64,000 nucleotides of DNA, taken from the NCBI GenBank assembly GCA_949126835.1, contig OX421507.1:8150121-8214120 (forward strand). The letters are read 5' to 3'. The notes beneath the pieces were generated by a model. It did not search any database. It saw only the letters and a list, made by a program, of their open reading frames with translations, and was not told where the DNA came from. Every line of letters starts with the position of its first letter. Position 1 is the stretch's first letter. A program made the translations under genes and the position numbers. Positions 1-12,769 of the stretch are shown here, piece by piece. The DNA comes from Anisus vortex. Lineage: Eukaryota > Mollusca > Gastropoda > Planorbidae.

Positions 1-1173
1 ATGTTAACTTAAAGGTAAGTTAAAGAGGACAAGAATGTTGTCATGGAGCTTCAGGTTGTAATACATTTAAAACTCGGTGCAGTTTGTTTAATAGAAATAT
101 GCGATTCCCAATAGGGTACCCGATATATTACTTATTAGAGTGAACTGGCCACCTAATCCTCGTGGTTGGCATGCCCATTGAAACTGTAGGAGAGTAGTCG
201 ACGGGGCCTAATGAGTGTAACAGTGTAATACAACAAAGAAGAGCCTATAAAACTACTCTCTATACACGAAAATATTATTGATGCTCTGAATTTTTTTTTA
301 TGCGTTAACAATTCAGTAGGCCTACATATTAAAATTTGAGCTGTTTCAGTTATATACAAGATTTATATCACAAATGAAAACTGCAAATTTAGCTCTACGA
401 AAAAATAGACAGCACCGCAGACACAAATTGGAAGATAGCGAGGGCTTTAAAAAACGAGACAGAAATAAAAGGTTGAGGGAGAAAACATATAGAGACGAAC
501 TCTATTATTCGTACCTGGATTAACGTCTACCTTCCCCCATTCTCCCCTACACCCCCCACCACACACACCCCCTCACAATAGCTTTAAACATCAGGCCTCT
601 GTTTCAAACTCTCTGAAATTTGATAACATTGTATTACGACCTACTCAAGTTTTATTTTCTTAACATTTCCGATGTGTCAATACCAAACGTTCTGTTACTC
701 ACACTCCCTCATACCCTGCGCCCCCCCTTCCTAATCTAACTTAAATCCACACCCCGCCACAACTTGTTATGTATGTAGATTCCTATCTTACAATGTAAAA
801 AGATAAAGATTTAAGTTAGAATAACACACACACACCTTTTTTTCAAATCATTGTAATCGTTTAATGATATGTCTGTCCAAGGATTACACAGTTTTGTGAA
901 CTTGATCCCTATGTAAAGGCCAGGAATTAATTATTTTTTTTAACTTTGACATTTCGAGAATAAGTTTTTTGTAATACGTGTAGTTTTTTTTTATAGTGAA
1001 TACATAAAATATAAGAATATATTACATAAAGAATAAGAAGAATGAACACAGCTGCAATGCAACTTTTAGCATAGACTATTATTATGATTATAGTCTCTGA
1101 TTTTAGAGAAGGAATAATGCATGGTAAAAAAAAATAATATATTATTGGTTGGGAAGTAATAGCTTATCGCAGG
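1..1173. other. Non-coding, no gene seen
   Basis: AT-rich sequence with C-rich stretches (535-575, 720-765) and short A/T runs. No exon-like open segment with splice sites was found. It may be an upstream intron of the MEGF6-like gene, or intergenic. Confidence 0.5.
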
Positions 1174-1459
1174 AAAGACTATAATAAGATGGACCGCTTG
1201 CTTTTAAATTTGTGCAATTGGATGACTCGAATGACTTCTTTTCGGAATTCCCGATTCCCTTTTGCATTTTACACTTCCGTTTTATTTAATCGCTATGATT
1301 TTCTCAATGAAAAATTAAAATTTAAATCGAAAGTTGTATACAACGGAAACCTTTATTGCAATCGTAGGAGCGTAGAATTCATTTAAGACAACGTTATTGG
1401 GTGCGCACGGAAAGAAGAAGATATACGCTCGAAAAAAAGTCCATCTTATTATAGTCTTT
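1174..1459. mobile_element. MITE with perfect terminal inverted repeats
   Basis: The ends are perfect inverted copies of 21 bases (GACTATAATAAGATGGAC with an AAA lead). The interior is AT-rich and shares sequence with the longer-TIR element at 53802-54217 (the segment around ttccgttttatttaatcgct). No coding capacity. Confidence 0.8.
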
Positions 1460-1898
1460 GATAACAGTTGAATACAGCTTTTGCACTTAGACTTGACTAC
1501 AGCTTTATAAAGGTGTGATTGATAAGGGAGGTGGATAAAGGGGTGCAGGGTAAAAGATTTAACGACTGTTTACTGACTGACCTCTGCCCCAAGGTCGACG
1601 TCAGGGAAAGGCAAACAAAAGCTGCCAAGCACCCACTCAAAGAAAAAAGAAAAGAACGCAACACCCTTATCTTTGAGAGGAGGGGGGGGACGTCCCCGTT
1701 GTGATAATTGCACACTAGAACGTAGGTCACGCCTCGTTACCATGGGAGGACCCCCCTCCTCTCCACGGTGAGGTTGATGTCTGATTAACATAGATTCAGT
1801 TATTCAGTTTCAGTTTAAAAGAGAAAGTGCACCAGAAGTCTGTGCACCCAGCTCACTCTTTAATTAATAGTTATGGGACGCCGTCTGATTCTCTACAG

Positions 1899-2098
1899 CA
1901 GGGGTCGGCAACCTACGGCACGCGTGCCAGACTTGGAACGTATAGCCATTTTCAATGGCACAGGGATGTCCACCAAAATGGCAATTCAAGTCACTTCTGC
2001 ATGAAAAGAGCAGTCAAACTTCTTTTTTTGCTATTGGCACGCCGAATGACGGGAAATACTACTTTGGCACACTTTTATGAAAAGGTTGCCTACCCTTG
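1899..2098. mobile_element. hAT-type MITE, 200 bp
   Basis: It begins CAGGGGTCGGCAACC and ends GGTTGCCTACCCTTG, and is flanked by 8-bp direct repeats (ctctacag / ttctacag, 7 of 8 identical). The length of the target duplication and the CAGGG terminus are typical of hAT elements. Internally it has several GGCACGC/GCGTGCC motifs. Confidence 0.85.
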
Positions 2099-2416
2099 TT
2101 CTACAGTATTGAACTGCCATTCTCTGGGGGAAGGGGGAGGGGGTCTCATATTTAGCCGGTTATGATCTATTATTTTCTTTCATGATTCCAAAAGCGGGCT
2201 TCTTGTCCTTTCTCTTAAAGGGAACCTTATAAATCACTGGTGGAAACTAAAGGGAAGAAATTGGCATTTGCCTGGCCACACGATCCCCTTTGTATGATGC
2301 AACAAATGAAACCTGTTTAAACTCTACTTCTAAGCTGCCTAAAGGAAATACTATACTATAGGTTACACAAGTGGAGGTTGAACGAGGTTAGTGGGGGTCG
2401 GGGTGGGTGTGAGAAA

Positions 2417-2417
2417 A

Positions 2418-2472
<55 letters not shown>

Positions 2473-2480
2473 AAGAGAAG
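2417..2480. repeat. (GA)n microsatellite
   Basis: About 60 bp of GAGA interrupted by occasional AAAG. Confidence 0.95.
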
Positions 2481-2854
2481 ACCAGACCAAAAAGAAAAAA
2501 CTGAAATTGGATTACTAGGCGCGCAGGTAAAGAAACAAGTTTTGGGGGCCCTGCGTCTGTTACCTGGGGGCCGTTTAACTCCGTTGTCTTTTTTTTTTAT
2601 GAACGAAGACTTTACACGGTTGTGTGTTTATGTCGGATACTCACCTGGGCTCTAGCTGTTTGGTTAAAGATTGGGTCCCCCCCCCCCCCAACTCCCCTTG
2701 TTCTTTTTGTTGCGTGTTCCCCTGTTTGAATAATGGCTTATCTCTAGGCTGGGGTTGAAAGATTATATTTCAATACGTCTATGTTGTTTTTGTTCTCATT
2801 GAGTCGTATCTGTTTAGACCTTAGGCAGGCACTATTCATATACCACGCTAATAT

Positions 2855-2990
2855 CGGCAGCGCGTTCGACTAGCGTTCCGAAGGTTCTGGGTTCGAATCC
2901 TGGTGAAGGCTACAATTCGTTCCCGGGACTGGATGGTGTCCCTGAGTCTACCCAGCTCTGATGGATACCTGGCATTAGTTGGGGACCACA
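2855..2990 (+). mobile_element. tRNA-derived SINE fragment
   Basis: It has a B-box-like GGTTCGAATCC preceded by a degenerate tRNA-like head, then the body shared by all copies here (gtccctgagtctacccagct). It is truncated at about 2990, where a minisatellite starts. Confidence 0.8.
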
Positions 2991-2999
2991 GTGTACTGC

Positions 3000-3372
3000 A
3001 TTTTGGGTCAACTAGCCACACAGCACTGCATTTAGGTCAACTTGCCACACTGCACTGCATTTAGATCAACTCGCCACACAGCACTGCATTTACAACTTGC
3101 CACATTGCACTACATGTAGGTCAACTCGCCAACACTGCAATTATGTCAACTCGCAACATTGCACTGCATTTAGGTCAACTTGCCACACTGCACTGCATTT
3201 AGGTCAACTTGCCACATTGCACTGCATTTACAACTTGCCACATTGCACTACATGTAGGTCAACTCGCCACACTGCAATTATGTCAACTCGCTACATTGCA
3301 CTGCATTTAGGTCAACTTGCCACACTGCACTGCATTTAGGTCAACTTGCCACATTGCACTGCATTTAGGTCG
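3000..3372. repeat. Minisatellite of about 29 bp with higher-order variation
   Basis: Repeats of the type ttgccacactgcactgcatt plus taggtcaac, about a dozen copies, some shortened. A longer block is itself repeated (3090-3190 versus 3230-3320). Open frames across it are a by-product. Confidence 0.9.
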
Positions 3373-4159
3373 TCAAATCGCACTCAACGCCCTGCAACAA
3401 TCAAACACATCATCTCCACGACCTAACGCAGTGCAAAGCAGGGTATCTACTCATAATTTGTCATACTATTATGGTGAAGACTACAAATTTAGACTAAAAA
3501 GATGTAAACAAATCGTGGGACTATTGACTCAATAACAATCATGGGTATGTGTTGTTGTTTTTTATCACGATGGTTCTATTACGTTTTTGGAATGTCGGGT
3601 ACTGCTTTTTTTTTATAGACCCCAGGGGACACAGCTCTATCAACTCCTACCACTCTAGCCCTTCTCAGTTCTTTTTGACATAAGGGATCCTATTCCTCAA
3701 TTCTCTATTTTCTTGTAACAGTTCTCTTTATTTTCTTCTTTCTGAGTCTTCTTCAGCCACTTGTCTCGCTGATGTCACTCGGAATACGCCAGAGGGAGCC
3801 ATCACTCGGCAGATTGCTCGGTGGAAGATTCCGTAGTTTTCCCCTCTAACCATGATTGTTGCGTTTAGCGACGGGTTAGGGGTGGGGGTGGGTGAAAGTG
3901 GGATGGGGCCAAGCCATCAATATCGTTGGCTGTATTCCTTCCCTTCTTCTTGTTTCCCTATTCAAAAAAAAAAAAAAAAGATGCTCTCGATCTCTCCATC
4001 TTGTCTGTTGACTGATGACCAGTGGTTCAAGACTACGTGGGACTTGTTGAGAAAAGGTTTACCATAATAGCTTACTGTATTCACTTTTATTTATATTTAT
4101 ACTTTAAAATGGGCTGTTCCATGTATTTTAGTATAGCCTAATAGCTGATGTGACTTTGA

Positions 4160-4605
4160 TGACTTTGTCAATGCAATACCGGTAGACTGTGTTTAAATAC
4201 TGGTATATTGTGTTTAAATGCAGATAGACCGTGTTTAAATACCGGTAGCCTATATTGTGTCTAAATACCAGTAGACCGTTTAAAGACCAGTAGACTATGC
4301 TTAAATATCGGTAGACTGTGTTTAAATAATGGTATAATGTGTTTAAATAATGGTAGATTGGGGTTCAAATACCGGTAAAATGTGTTCAAAACCGGTACAC
4401 TGTGTTCAAAAAGCGGTAGACTGTGTCTAAATATCGATAGACTGTGTTCAAATAACAGTAGACTTTTAAAATACCGGTAGACTGTGTTTTAATACCGGTA
4501 CACTTTGTTTAAATACTGGTAGACTGTGTTTAAATGCTGTTAGACTGTGTTTAAATACAGGTAGACTGTGTTTAAGTTTAAATATCGTTATACTGTGTTT
4601 ACTTA
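4160..4605. repeat. Degenerate ~21-bp minisatellite
   Basis: About 20 diverged copies of accggtagactgtgtttaaa. The minus-strand open frame over its end is a shadow of the repeat. Confidence 0.9.
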
Positions 4606-5099
4606 CTAGGCTATAGATATGTTTTAGGGAGAGAGGAATTTTATGGCATATACTGATTGATGATGACAGGATAATGGATTGTATGACTCTTGGAGAATGA
4701 TAGAAGATAAACACAACGACAGGCAGCAAACGATAGTATCAACTGGTCAAGGATATCACATGATCAGGTAGAGGAAAAGAAACCATCCCTGAATTCACTC
4801 AAGCCTTCTAAGGCTCATTTCCCAGCCAGTCATTCTGGAATTTTGAAAAACAATTGACCATTCATTTAATTTATCTAGTTAAAGTGGGATATATAGTTTT
4901 AGGAACATTCGAACCATAAGAAGTGTATAGCCTACTTACTGACATACATATTGACACAAACGTCAACTTAATCGGGTAATTACATTCACGATAAACGTTT
5001 ATTTTAATAGGCGGTTTTAAACTATTACATATCATTTTTATACTGCAATCCTAAATTTGTTGAAGTTTTATCTCTGGCCATCAGAGAACTTTTTGTTTA

Positions 5100-5345
5100 A
5101 GACAGCTGACGTTTCGAAGGTTTCCTTTTCGAATCCTGGAGAAGGTTCGGATTTGTTCCCGGGTCTGGTGGGTGCCCCTCTGAGTCTACCTAGTTTTGAA
5201 GGTCCCCTGACATTAGTTAGGGAAAGTAATTTAAAAAAAACGTCTGGGCGTTGTGCTGGCCACACAATCTCCTAGTATGCCGTGGCCATTGAAACTTGTG
5301 GATGCTATTTCACAGGCCCTATGGATCAAATTCGTGCCAATCATA
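5100..5345 (+). mobile_element. tRNA-derived SINE, nearly full body
   Basis: It contains ttcgaatcctggagaagg, tctgagtctacc, gacattagttagggaaagta, gtgctggccacacaatctcc, tatgccgtggcc and the 3' block ccctatggatcaaattcg, in the same order as the other copies. Confidence 0.85.
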
Positions 5346-6590
5346 AAAGTATATTTTAATTTTATTATTTATAATTATATCCCCCTCCTTCCTTAGTTAT
5401 AAGTCACAAGTCATAAGTCACAAGTCATAAGTCACTACCAATAAGGGAGAAACGATAAGAACCATTATATTTATCTACTGTGGCTGACTGTGGCTCCCAT
5501 GTCCCCTTTTTTTCCAGCCCACACCCAGTACCACCGTCCTGACACCGTCCTGTGTGTTGCTATTGTGTGTTGGGAAAAGGGAAGGGAGGGGGGCAACTAC
5601 CGCAAGTAGTCTCCCTTTCTTTGTGGAGCACAAGCGTATTGTCGCCAGGGGAATGCAACTCATTGTTCTTGTCAAGACAGAGTTATCTTACCTTGTGTGA
5701 CTTTTTTTTTTCTTCTTTCCAGCCACCTAGGTTGACCCGATGACGTTTTTGTTTTTTTTAATCTCGTTGCTCTTAACATAATATATCTTCTTTCTTATTG
5801 TGATTATAATGAACTTAATAAAGAATTGCTGGCTGCCTAGATTACTCCGCTCCCCCCCCCTTACTGGTGGTCGCCAGATTATCAGTTGACGTATGCGGCC
5901 TAACCCTCGCCACCCCCACATTATAAAAAAAAACTGGCTGAGTCTTAAAATTTTTATTTCTTGCATTAGAAAATATAAAAATAATGTGCGATCGTGTCTG
6001 TCACATTGGGTTTATTTTTGTTTCTTTACAAGCAAACAAAAAATGACATTTCTAATCTTTTAAGGTAATAAAGTAAAAAAAAGGATGAATCTTAAAGATA
6101 ACATTGGAAACACAAACAGAATATAGATCTATAGGCCTACGTTTTTTTTTTTGGTTAGTTATAATAACAATCGTGTGGTGCTTCTTTGTTGCACTGCTCC
6201 CCCAGTTGGGATCTCCGGTAATTACGTCAGCAGTCTTCAATGCCCACCTTAATAAAAAAAAATATGTCAAAAACTGGCTTAAAAGGTCTACAAATTAATT
6301 TGAATGCATCGTTTACATTGTTTAACATATTTTCATTGACCATAGGCCGAACTCTATTTATAAGACTTTGAATTCATGAACAAATCGAGACTTTATATTC
6401 TAGCTTCTATCACCTTCCCGTGGTATATGCACGATGTATATCCATTTTATTTCAATTTCTTATAAGTTAATTTAATAAGTAGGTAGGCCAATTATTGTTG
6501 ACGTTTAGACCCCTCCTCTCTCCCCCGTGTCAACAATCGCCAAACATATTTTCAAACATCCTCCCCATCTAGCTTGTCCGTATACTTAAA
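5346..6590. other. Non-coding, no gene seen
   Basis: It contains a short tandem (5398-5436, taagtcacaag-type), T/A runs and C-rich tracts. No supported exon or element. Confidence 0.5.
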
Positions 6591-7224
6591 CGGGGGTCTC
6601 AAACATGCGGCCCACCAATGGATTTCTGTTGCCTACTTTTCGTGAAATTTAGACAGGTAGTATGCATACTGATAGGCCTACACATCAAATTGTATTGTTA
6701 ATATTATTATATACGTAAAATAGGCCTACTTATTAAAATAAACTCTGATTTAAGCAGGTAAATAGGCCTACAGCTGTAGTTAATAAACCATTATTTCAAT
6801 ATTGGTTGTAATAATATTACACCAATTATGATTAGACACTAAATTGTAAATTGGCATATTATTAGTATAAGTAGTAAAATGAGTTAAGATGTATGAAGTG
6901 TTTTTGGTTTACTAGGGTCGGGGTGTTGGAGGGAGGGGTGCGGCCCTTGACACATCTCTTAAGTCAGGGATCGGCCACCTACGGCACGCGTGCCAGACTT
7001 GACACGCAGAGCGATTTTCTATGGCACGTGGAAGACTCCCCAAAAATAGCAGTTCAAGTCTCCTCTACAAGAAATTGATTGGGGCTGCATCTTGACCTTT
7101 AGGCCGTTGGCGCGCTAAAGGAATAAGAAATCCCACTTTGTCACACCATTATCAAAAAAGTTGCCGACTGCTGTCTTTAAGTGATAACATGGCACATGCC
7201 TTTAACCGAGTTTGAGACCCTTTG
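6591..7224. mobile_element. hAT-like element carrying a nested hAT MITE
   Basis: Left end CGGGGGTCTCAAAC, right end GTTTGAGACCCTTTG. The flanks tacttaaa and tactaaat look like a diverged 8-bp target duplication. A second element sits inside at 6965-7173. Confidence 0.65.
6965..7173. mobile_element. hAT-type MITE nested in another hAT element
   Basis: It begins CAGGGATCGGCCACC and ends AGTTGCCGACTGCTG, in the same family as 1899-2098. The flanks tcttaagt / tctttaag are near-identical. It is inserted in the 6591-7224 element. Confidence 0.8.
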
Positions 7225-7530
7225 TACTAAATGGACAGCCTCAAGGCTTTCCAATACCAGAATCGTTGGTATACCATATCCTAGAGAAAGAGACTACGTT
7301 AAAATGAACACATGCGGACATTGAGCATAGCTATATAACTATAGACTTTAAATGTGATGTATTTCCTACTATACTGCAATACTCATAAGTATAAAAGGAT
7401 ATATCCAGTGAATCTTCGTGTGTAAAGGCCATTAACTCAACCACTGAACCCTCTTGAATTAATTATCTCCCCCTCCCCCATTCGCATTCTAAATAGCAAT
7501 GAACAACATTTATGTTTATATAGTCTAGAT

Positions 7531-7748
7531 CAGGGGTAGGCAACCTTTTGGTTATAGTTTGCCAAAGTAGGATTTATAATTCATTTGGCGTGCCATTAAC
7601 GTAGGTCTAATAGTCACCCTGCTCTTGTACTCAATTTCTTGTCGAAGATACTTGATTTACCTTTCTTTTGTGCGGATCTTCCGCGTGCCATTGAAAATTG
7701 CTCTGCGTGCCAGGTATGGCGCGCGTGCCGTAGGTTGCCGATCTTTTG
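7531..7748. mobile_element. hAT-type MITE, opposite orientation
   Basis: It begins CAGGGGTAGGCAACC and ends GGTTGCCGATCTTTTG; both flanks read gtctagat/tctagat. Internally it is the reverse orientation of the 1899-2098 family. Confidence 0.8.
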
Positions 7749-10369
7749 TCTAGATCCATGCGCAAAAAGCTTTACAATCGAGCGGGAAAAATGAAAAAAG
7801 GAAGGGGGTGGGAAGGGAGACAATCCAAGGAAATGGTAGATAATATATTGTCGCCGTCTGCAAACTTAACGACTCCCGCGAGAAGATTGTGGGGGGGGGG
7901 GGGGGAGAAAGGGGTTGGGAGAGGTGGGGACGAGGATTGGAATGGGGGGGGGCTGTGGATAGGAGGGAGAATCAAATAACTCACCCCCTCTCTCCCGTAA
8001 ATCTACCGGGAAAGAAAGTTGGCACGACCCTCGGGGGGCGAAGGGAGGTTTTGGGTGTGGTGGTTGGGAAGATTACCAGTAATGGTCATTGTTTTTGTTT
8101 TGTTATTTATGGGGAGGGGGGGATAATAAGATATATGGTTGTTGTTGAAACTGTCACAGACCGAGAAAGCGGGAAAAGTGGACAGTTACTGAACACGGCA
8201 GACGATCAATCGAAAGGCAGGATTTTTTGTTTGTTTTGTTTCTGCTCAATCTTCTGTATGGTGTTTCGTTTTTATGTATTTTGTTTATTGATTATATGTA
8301 AAAATAAAAAAATAAAAAATATATTAAAAACAAACAAAAAACATTATAAATGACGAAAAGTGAAGATTCAAATTTCTTGCAGTCAGCAGATAATGGACCA
8401 TGTCGAATACATAGGCCTACAAAGTCTCGTTTTGAAATGAGTTCCGGAAATACGGGGGCTTTCATTACCGCCAAAAAGTTTCTTACAGCTACAAAAACAT
8501 TTTCTAAGAATTGTATACAGTCTTAAAGTCTGTGTGATTTCCACTAATAATAAAAATATCAATTTAAGTCTGCTTAAAAGTAAGAATTTCCAATGTATAA
8601 AAAAAACCCCACAAAGCAGCCTGTCAGGATGTGTTTACGATTAGGACATCAACCTGGCAGAAGCTGGACAATGAGAGGGGTGCGGAGTCGTAGGTGAGTG
8701 GGGTAGTGGTGGCAGGTCGTCTTGGGATATGAGTTACCGTGACTGGAATCGCCCTGGAATAATTATTATTTCTCTCTCTGGCTCGTTAGATATTATGACG
8801 GACACAACAGATAGTTCTAAGTAGGCAAATAAATCGCTGGTTAAGTTCAGGTGTTTATTATCATTTCAAGTCTTTACTCAATGGCGAGATACATATACGA
8901 ATTTGCACAGGCTTCAGTTAACACTCAACACATGGTACTGCTAGGTTGTCCAACATTAGGCAAACGTAGCTGTGTTCATGAAAATACTTGTACTGACAAA
9001 ATATCTATCTATACACATGCAGGCGGTATATCCTATGGAACGAACTGAATAAGTGGAGGCTAGAATCGAACAACCTTCTCCACCTAACGCTTGAGCCGAA
9101 GTGCCCTAAAACTAGTTAAGCGTGCTTTAGTGGATTTTAGTCACGTGATCAGTGGTCAATTTGATTGGATAGCCACATTAGTTTAGAATTACATATGTTC
9201 TGGTTGGCTGGTTTGAAATATACTTGCATAAAGGATTGACTATTGGGGGGTAATTAGTGGGTGTAGGTGAACAATTAGTACCGCCGACTTTTGCGGGGTG
9301 GGGCCCAGGGGAAAAGGGGGGGGGTAGACGTATACGGAGATACAAAGGATAAGATAATGACTTATCTCCCTTGATGTACCTGTGTCTATTGGTTCTGGTC
9401 GAGCGCAGCCCGAGGCGCTTACGTATGTGCGAGACGCTTCGCTCCAGATGTCACTACGACGAGTGGATCAAGGGCTTGACCACGGCGCTGAGTAGGGGAC
9501 GAAGAGGGGAGATAATGAAAAAGGGGTAGAAGTGGGTGGGGGGTGTCTACAGGTGGGTGGGGGTTTTACGTGTATGCTGAGTTTAGCAAAATAAATTAGT
9601 AGTTACTATCAAAATACAACATGAATCATAATTGACAGCATAATAGAATATATATATATACATACATTTTAGAATACACACACATACAATCACACATACA
9701 AATAGCGTAATACCAATTGGCTGAATCAAGTAGCAAACTCTGAATTCGGGAATGAAAGAGTGTAGAGAGGGTTAAAGAACAGGTGAAGAAGGGGTGGTTG
9801 GGGTGTTCCTATTGCGTGAGAGAGGGAGATGGTAATAGCTCCAGGCCACTCTCATCCTATCTAATCTAAACTCTACGCTAACCTATGGTTCTATACTACT
9901 ATCTACGCTATAATCTATCTATGAGTGCTAAGAGTCACGATCTAAGTCCAAATCGTGACACAGCCATTTTGTTGAAAATGTTAACACAGTCATTTCCGGA
10001 ACTCATTAAAAATTTCATGGTAAAAAAAAACTGTAAGCAGCTTGCACATTAACCATGACCCAAATATTAATAGTTAACACAATTATTCCCAGGTAAAGGT
10101 ATTAGCTAAATGTGCCAGTTTCTCTCTGTCACCCCCCCCCCCCCCCATCCCCGCCACCCCGGACCTCCCACCATAATTTTAATTAATTAAAGGAAAATAT
10201 TTTCCCGAGATGAATCCCACTGAAGGTTAATGTGGACACAAAAAAATGAACACTGACACAAACTCTAATGAAAGAACAACATTGCAATTTAGCACACTAT
10301 AATCTTATAATGTTACAGACTTATCTTATATGTTACAGTCTTACCTTATAATATAAGATACATATTATG
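7749..10369. other. Non-coding with G-rich tracts
   Basis: Long G runs near 7890-7960, 8110-8121 and 9310-9325, a C run at 10131-10146, an imperfect repeat of cttatatgttacag near 10310-10395, and a GC-rich block at about 9385-9520. No exon with splice support. The 154-codon frame at 7889-8353 is a G-run artefact. Confidence 0.5.
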
Positions 10370-10720
10370 CTACAGACGTATCTTATATGTCGCAGACTTA
10401 TTTTGTGGAGTGAGTCGTGTATTTTGATTAGGGGTCTGAATTGATGTTATAGTTATTGGTTTTCCTGGTTTGTTCAGGTAACCCATTCCACGCCCGGGTG
10501 CCACTCGGGAAGAAAGATAACTTTTATGTGATTGTTCTTGCATATTATGGAATTTAGACAATTGTTTTTATCCTATTGTTAATCTGAGCATTGAAATCGA
10601 TTTTTTATTATGTTGTATTTCTAATTTAGAATTGAATGTCTTTTTTATTATTACAATTTTGCTCTTTGCCCTTATTTCCTCCAGTGTTTCTATTTTTGTG
10701 TGATATTGAACCACACTCTA
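10370..10720 (-). mobile_element. LINE 3'-end fragment (reverse transcriptase C-terminus)
   Basis: Nucleotide similarity to the reverse-strand LINE remnant at 12177-12570 (tttcctggtttgttcagg then acccattcca and gaagaaag). In that copy this segment encodes the YSFF...RAWNGLPEQ ending common to non-LTR reverse transcriptase ORFs. This copy is degraded. Confidence 0.75.
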
Positions 10721-10753
10721 GATCTATTGATGTTACACTTGTCAGTTGTTAAT

Positions 10754-11071
10754 AGGGCCATCTCGTCCATATAGGCAACCTAGGCGGCCGCGTAGGGCGC
10801 AAGATTTTGTTGGACGCATAATTGAGGATTTCTTTTAATTTGGGGATTTAAAAATAAAACTAAATTATAGTTTAGTAGCCTACTTCTGCACGCTACTAGC
10901 ATAGGCAGACTAATTACTAGGTAATGAAAGGCGAAGGGTATTTTATTTCAGTTGTCTTAGAAAATAGTAAAGTATGCCCTAACACTCCACAGTTTCTCCC
11001 CACCGAAGGCACTTTAATGAGAGGCAGAATTTTGTTCGCCTAGGGCGTCAAAAACCCTAGAGCCAGTCCTG
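10754..11071. mobile_element. Decayed hAT-like element just upstream of a coding exon
   Basis: Flanked by identical 9-bp direct repeats gttgttaat (10745-10753 and 11072-11080). Its ends (agggccatctcg / gagccagtcctg) are weak inverted repeats. Its right edge is about 140 bp from the exon at 11214. Confidence 0.65.
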
Positions 11072-11213
11072 GTTGTTAATATTCACATCAAATAGATGCA
11101 TTGTATAATAATTCACGCTTAACAGACTATCTTTACTGACATATCGATGACAACTTTAATCCAATATTCATTCAACGATGTAACAATTATTTTCCTTTTT
11201 TTTCCTCACTCAG

Positions 11214-11336
11214 ACGTCAACGAGTGTGCTATCAACAATGGCGGCTGCGAGAAAGAATGCATCAACGTGCACGGATCCTACAAGTGCGCATGCCCATCGG
11301 GCTACGAGCTCGCCGTGGATTTGAAAACGTGTGTCG
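11214..11336 (+). CDS. MEGF6-like exon: calcium-binding EGF domain
   Basis: A 123-nt exon, phase 1 at both ends, preceded by a T-rich tract ending tttcctcactcag and followed by gtgagt. It encodes 41 residues opening DVNEC and containing [12 protein letters not shown], which fits the Cx[DN]xxxx[FY]xCxC hydroxylation and calcium-binding signature. Six cysteines are present. It is the first exon of the gene that I can see; its phase-1 start requires at least one upstream coding exon. Confidence 0.92.
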
Positions 11337-11796
11337 GTGAGTTTCCATTGGACAACGAAAACCACGGGGGCTTAACTCACAGATGCCCATTAACTCACAG
11401 ATGCCCCTTAACTCACAGAAGCCCTTGTTTCTCTCCCCTTAAAAATATATCGACAACGAGCAACGGTACTGTTGAATATATGCCAAGTGAATCAATCATA
11501 TAACCTAATGTTTTTGGAGTCATCTGTTTACTAAAAGCACGATTACAACGTTTAGCTTTTGACTTAAGGGGGGGGAGAGGTCCCTTTTATATATTTAGAC
11601 CATAGCCCTATCATATTACTACATAAAAAACAGTAAACATATAAGCATAGGGCATCCTAGCCCAATATAAGCCCGCCATCTTTCTGACACGCAAATCTGT
11701 TTGTTTTTCAAAGTCCGTTCGGAAAGTCGCCAAACTTTTTTTTTCTTCATCTATAGTTATGATGAATATACGCGTCCCAGACATTATTTCTTGTTG

Positions 11797-11836
<40 letters not shown>

Positions 11837-12735
11837 TTGAAAGAGAGAGTGAGAGAAAAGGTGGCCAATCTTTTTAAGAACATATCCTGTGTAACAAACA
11901 TAAATTTTGAGTATTGTAATCAGAACCGGATGAAGACCATTAGAGGACCTTAACATAAAAAAAAAAGTGTTGGCCCCTCTTGTATAAATAATTAAAAATA
12001 TTCAAAATAAATTATCTATACTCCCGGTACACTAATTTTGTGTTATGGCAATTGAACTAAACATATTATATTTATCATAATTATCTATATGGTTTAATAT
12101 CATGAGGGTTTGGGGAAGAATAGGATGTTTTTTTTAAAATAAATAATAATATTTGTTATCAAGCTTCTTATCTATCTTATATATTTATTAATGTTTTAAA
12201 TGATGTTAAGTTACTTGTTTTCCTGGTTTGTTCAGGCAACCCATTCCATGCCCGAATGCCACTTTGGAAGAAAGAGTACTTATATGCATTTGTTCTTGTA
12301 TAAGGGATAAGGATAGTGTTTTTGATATTATGTTTATCTGAACGTTGCAACAAGTTGTTATTGGGTTGTATTTCTAAATTAGAGTTTAATGCCTTATTTA
12401 TTATTACTACTTTACTCTTTACCCTTCTGTCCTCTACTATTTCTAGGATTAGTGATTTGACTTTTGGTGTTACTCTTGTATTACTCTTATTGCTAAACAA
12501 ACTATTGTTTTTCCCTTTTTTGTTATATATCTGTTCCAATGTTATTTCCAATAATGTTCTCTTGTTTGTTTTAAAGATGTGAATGAATGTAGTGACGGCA
12601 ACGGCGGGTGCCAGGGTACCTGTGTCAACACCGAGGGGGCCTTCAGGTGCGAGTGCCCCGCCGAACAGAGGCTGCACGCAGACGGCTTGAGGTGCATACG
12701 TAAGTAGCCACGCCCCTTCTTTCTTACAAACCAGG

Positions 12736-12769
<34 letters not shown>

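Noticed and set aside
3097..3535. His/Cys/Thr-rich open frames
   Set aside because: Entirely within or next to the 29-bp minisatellite.
7889..8353. 154-codon frame starting in G-rich sequence
   Set aside because: Composition-driven, ends in A-rich sequence, no domain or splice support.
9385..9520. GC-rich block as a CpG-island promoter
   Set aside because: Too short and without any linked first exon; left as undescribed sequence.
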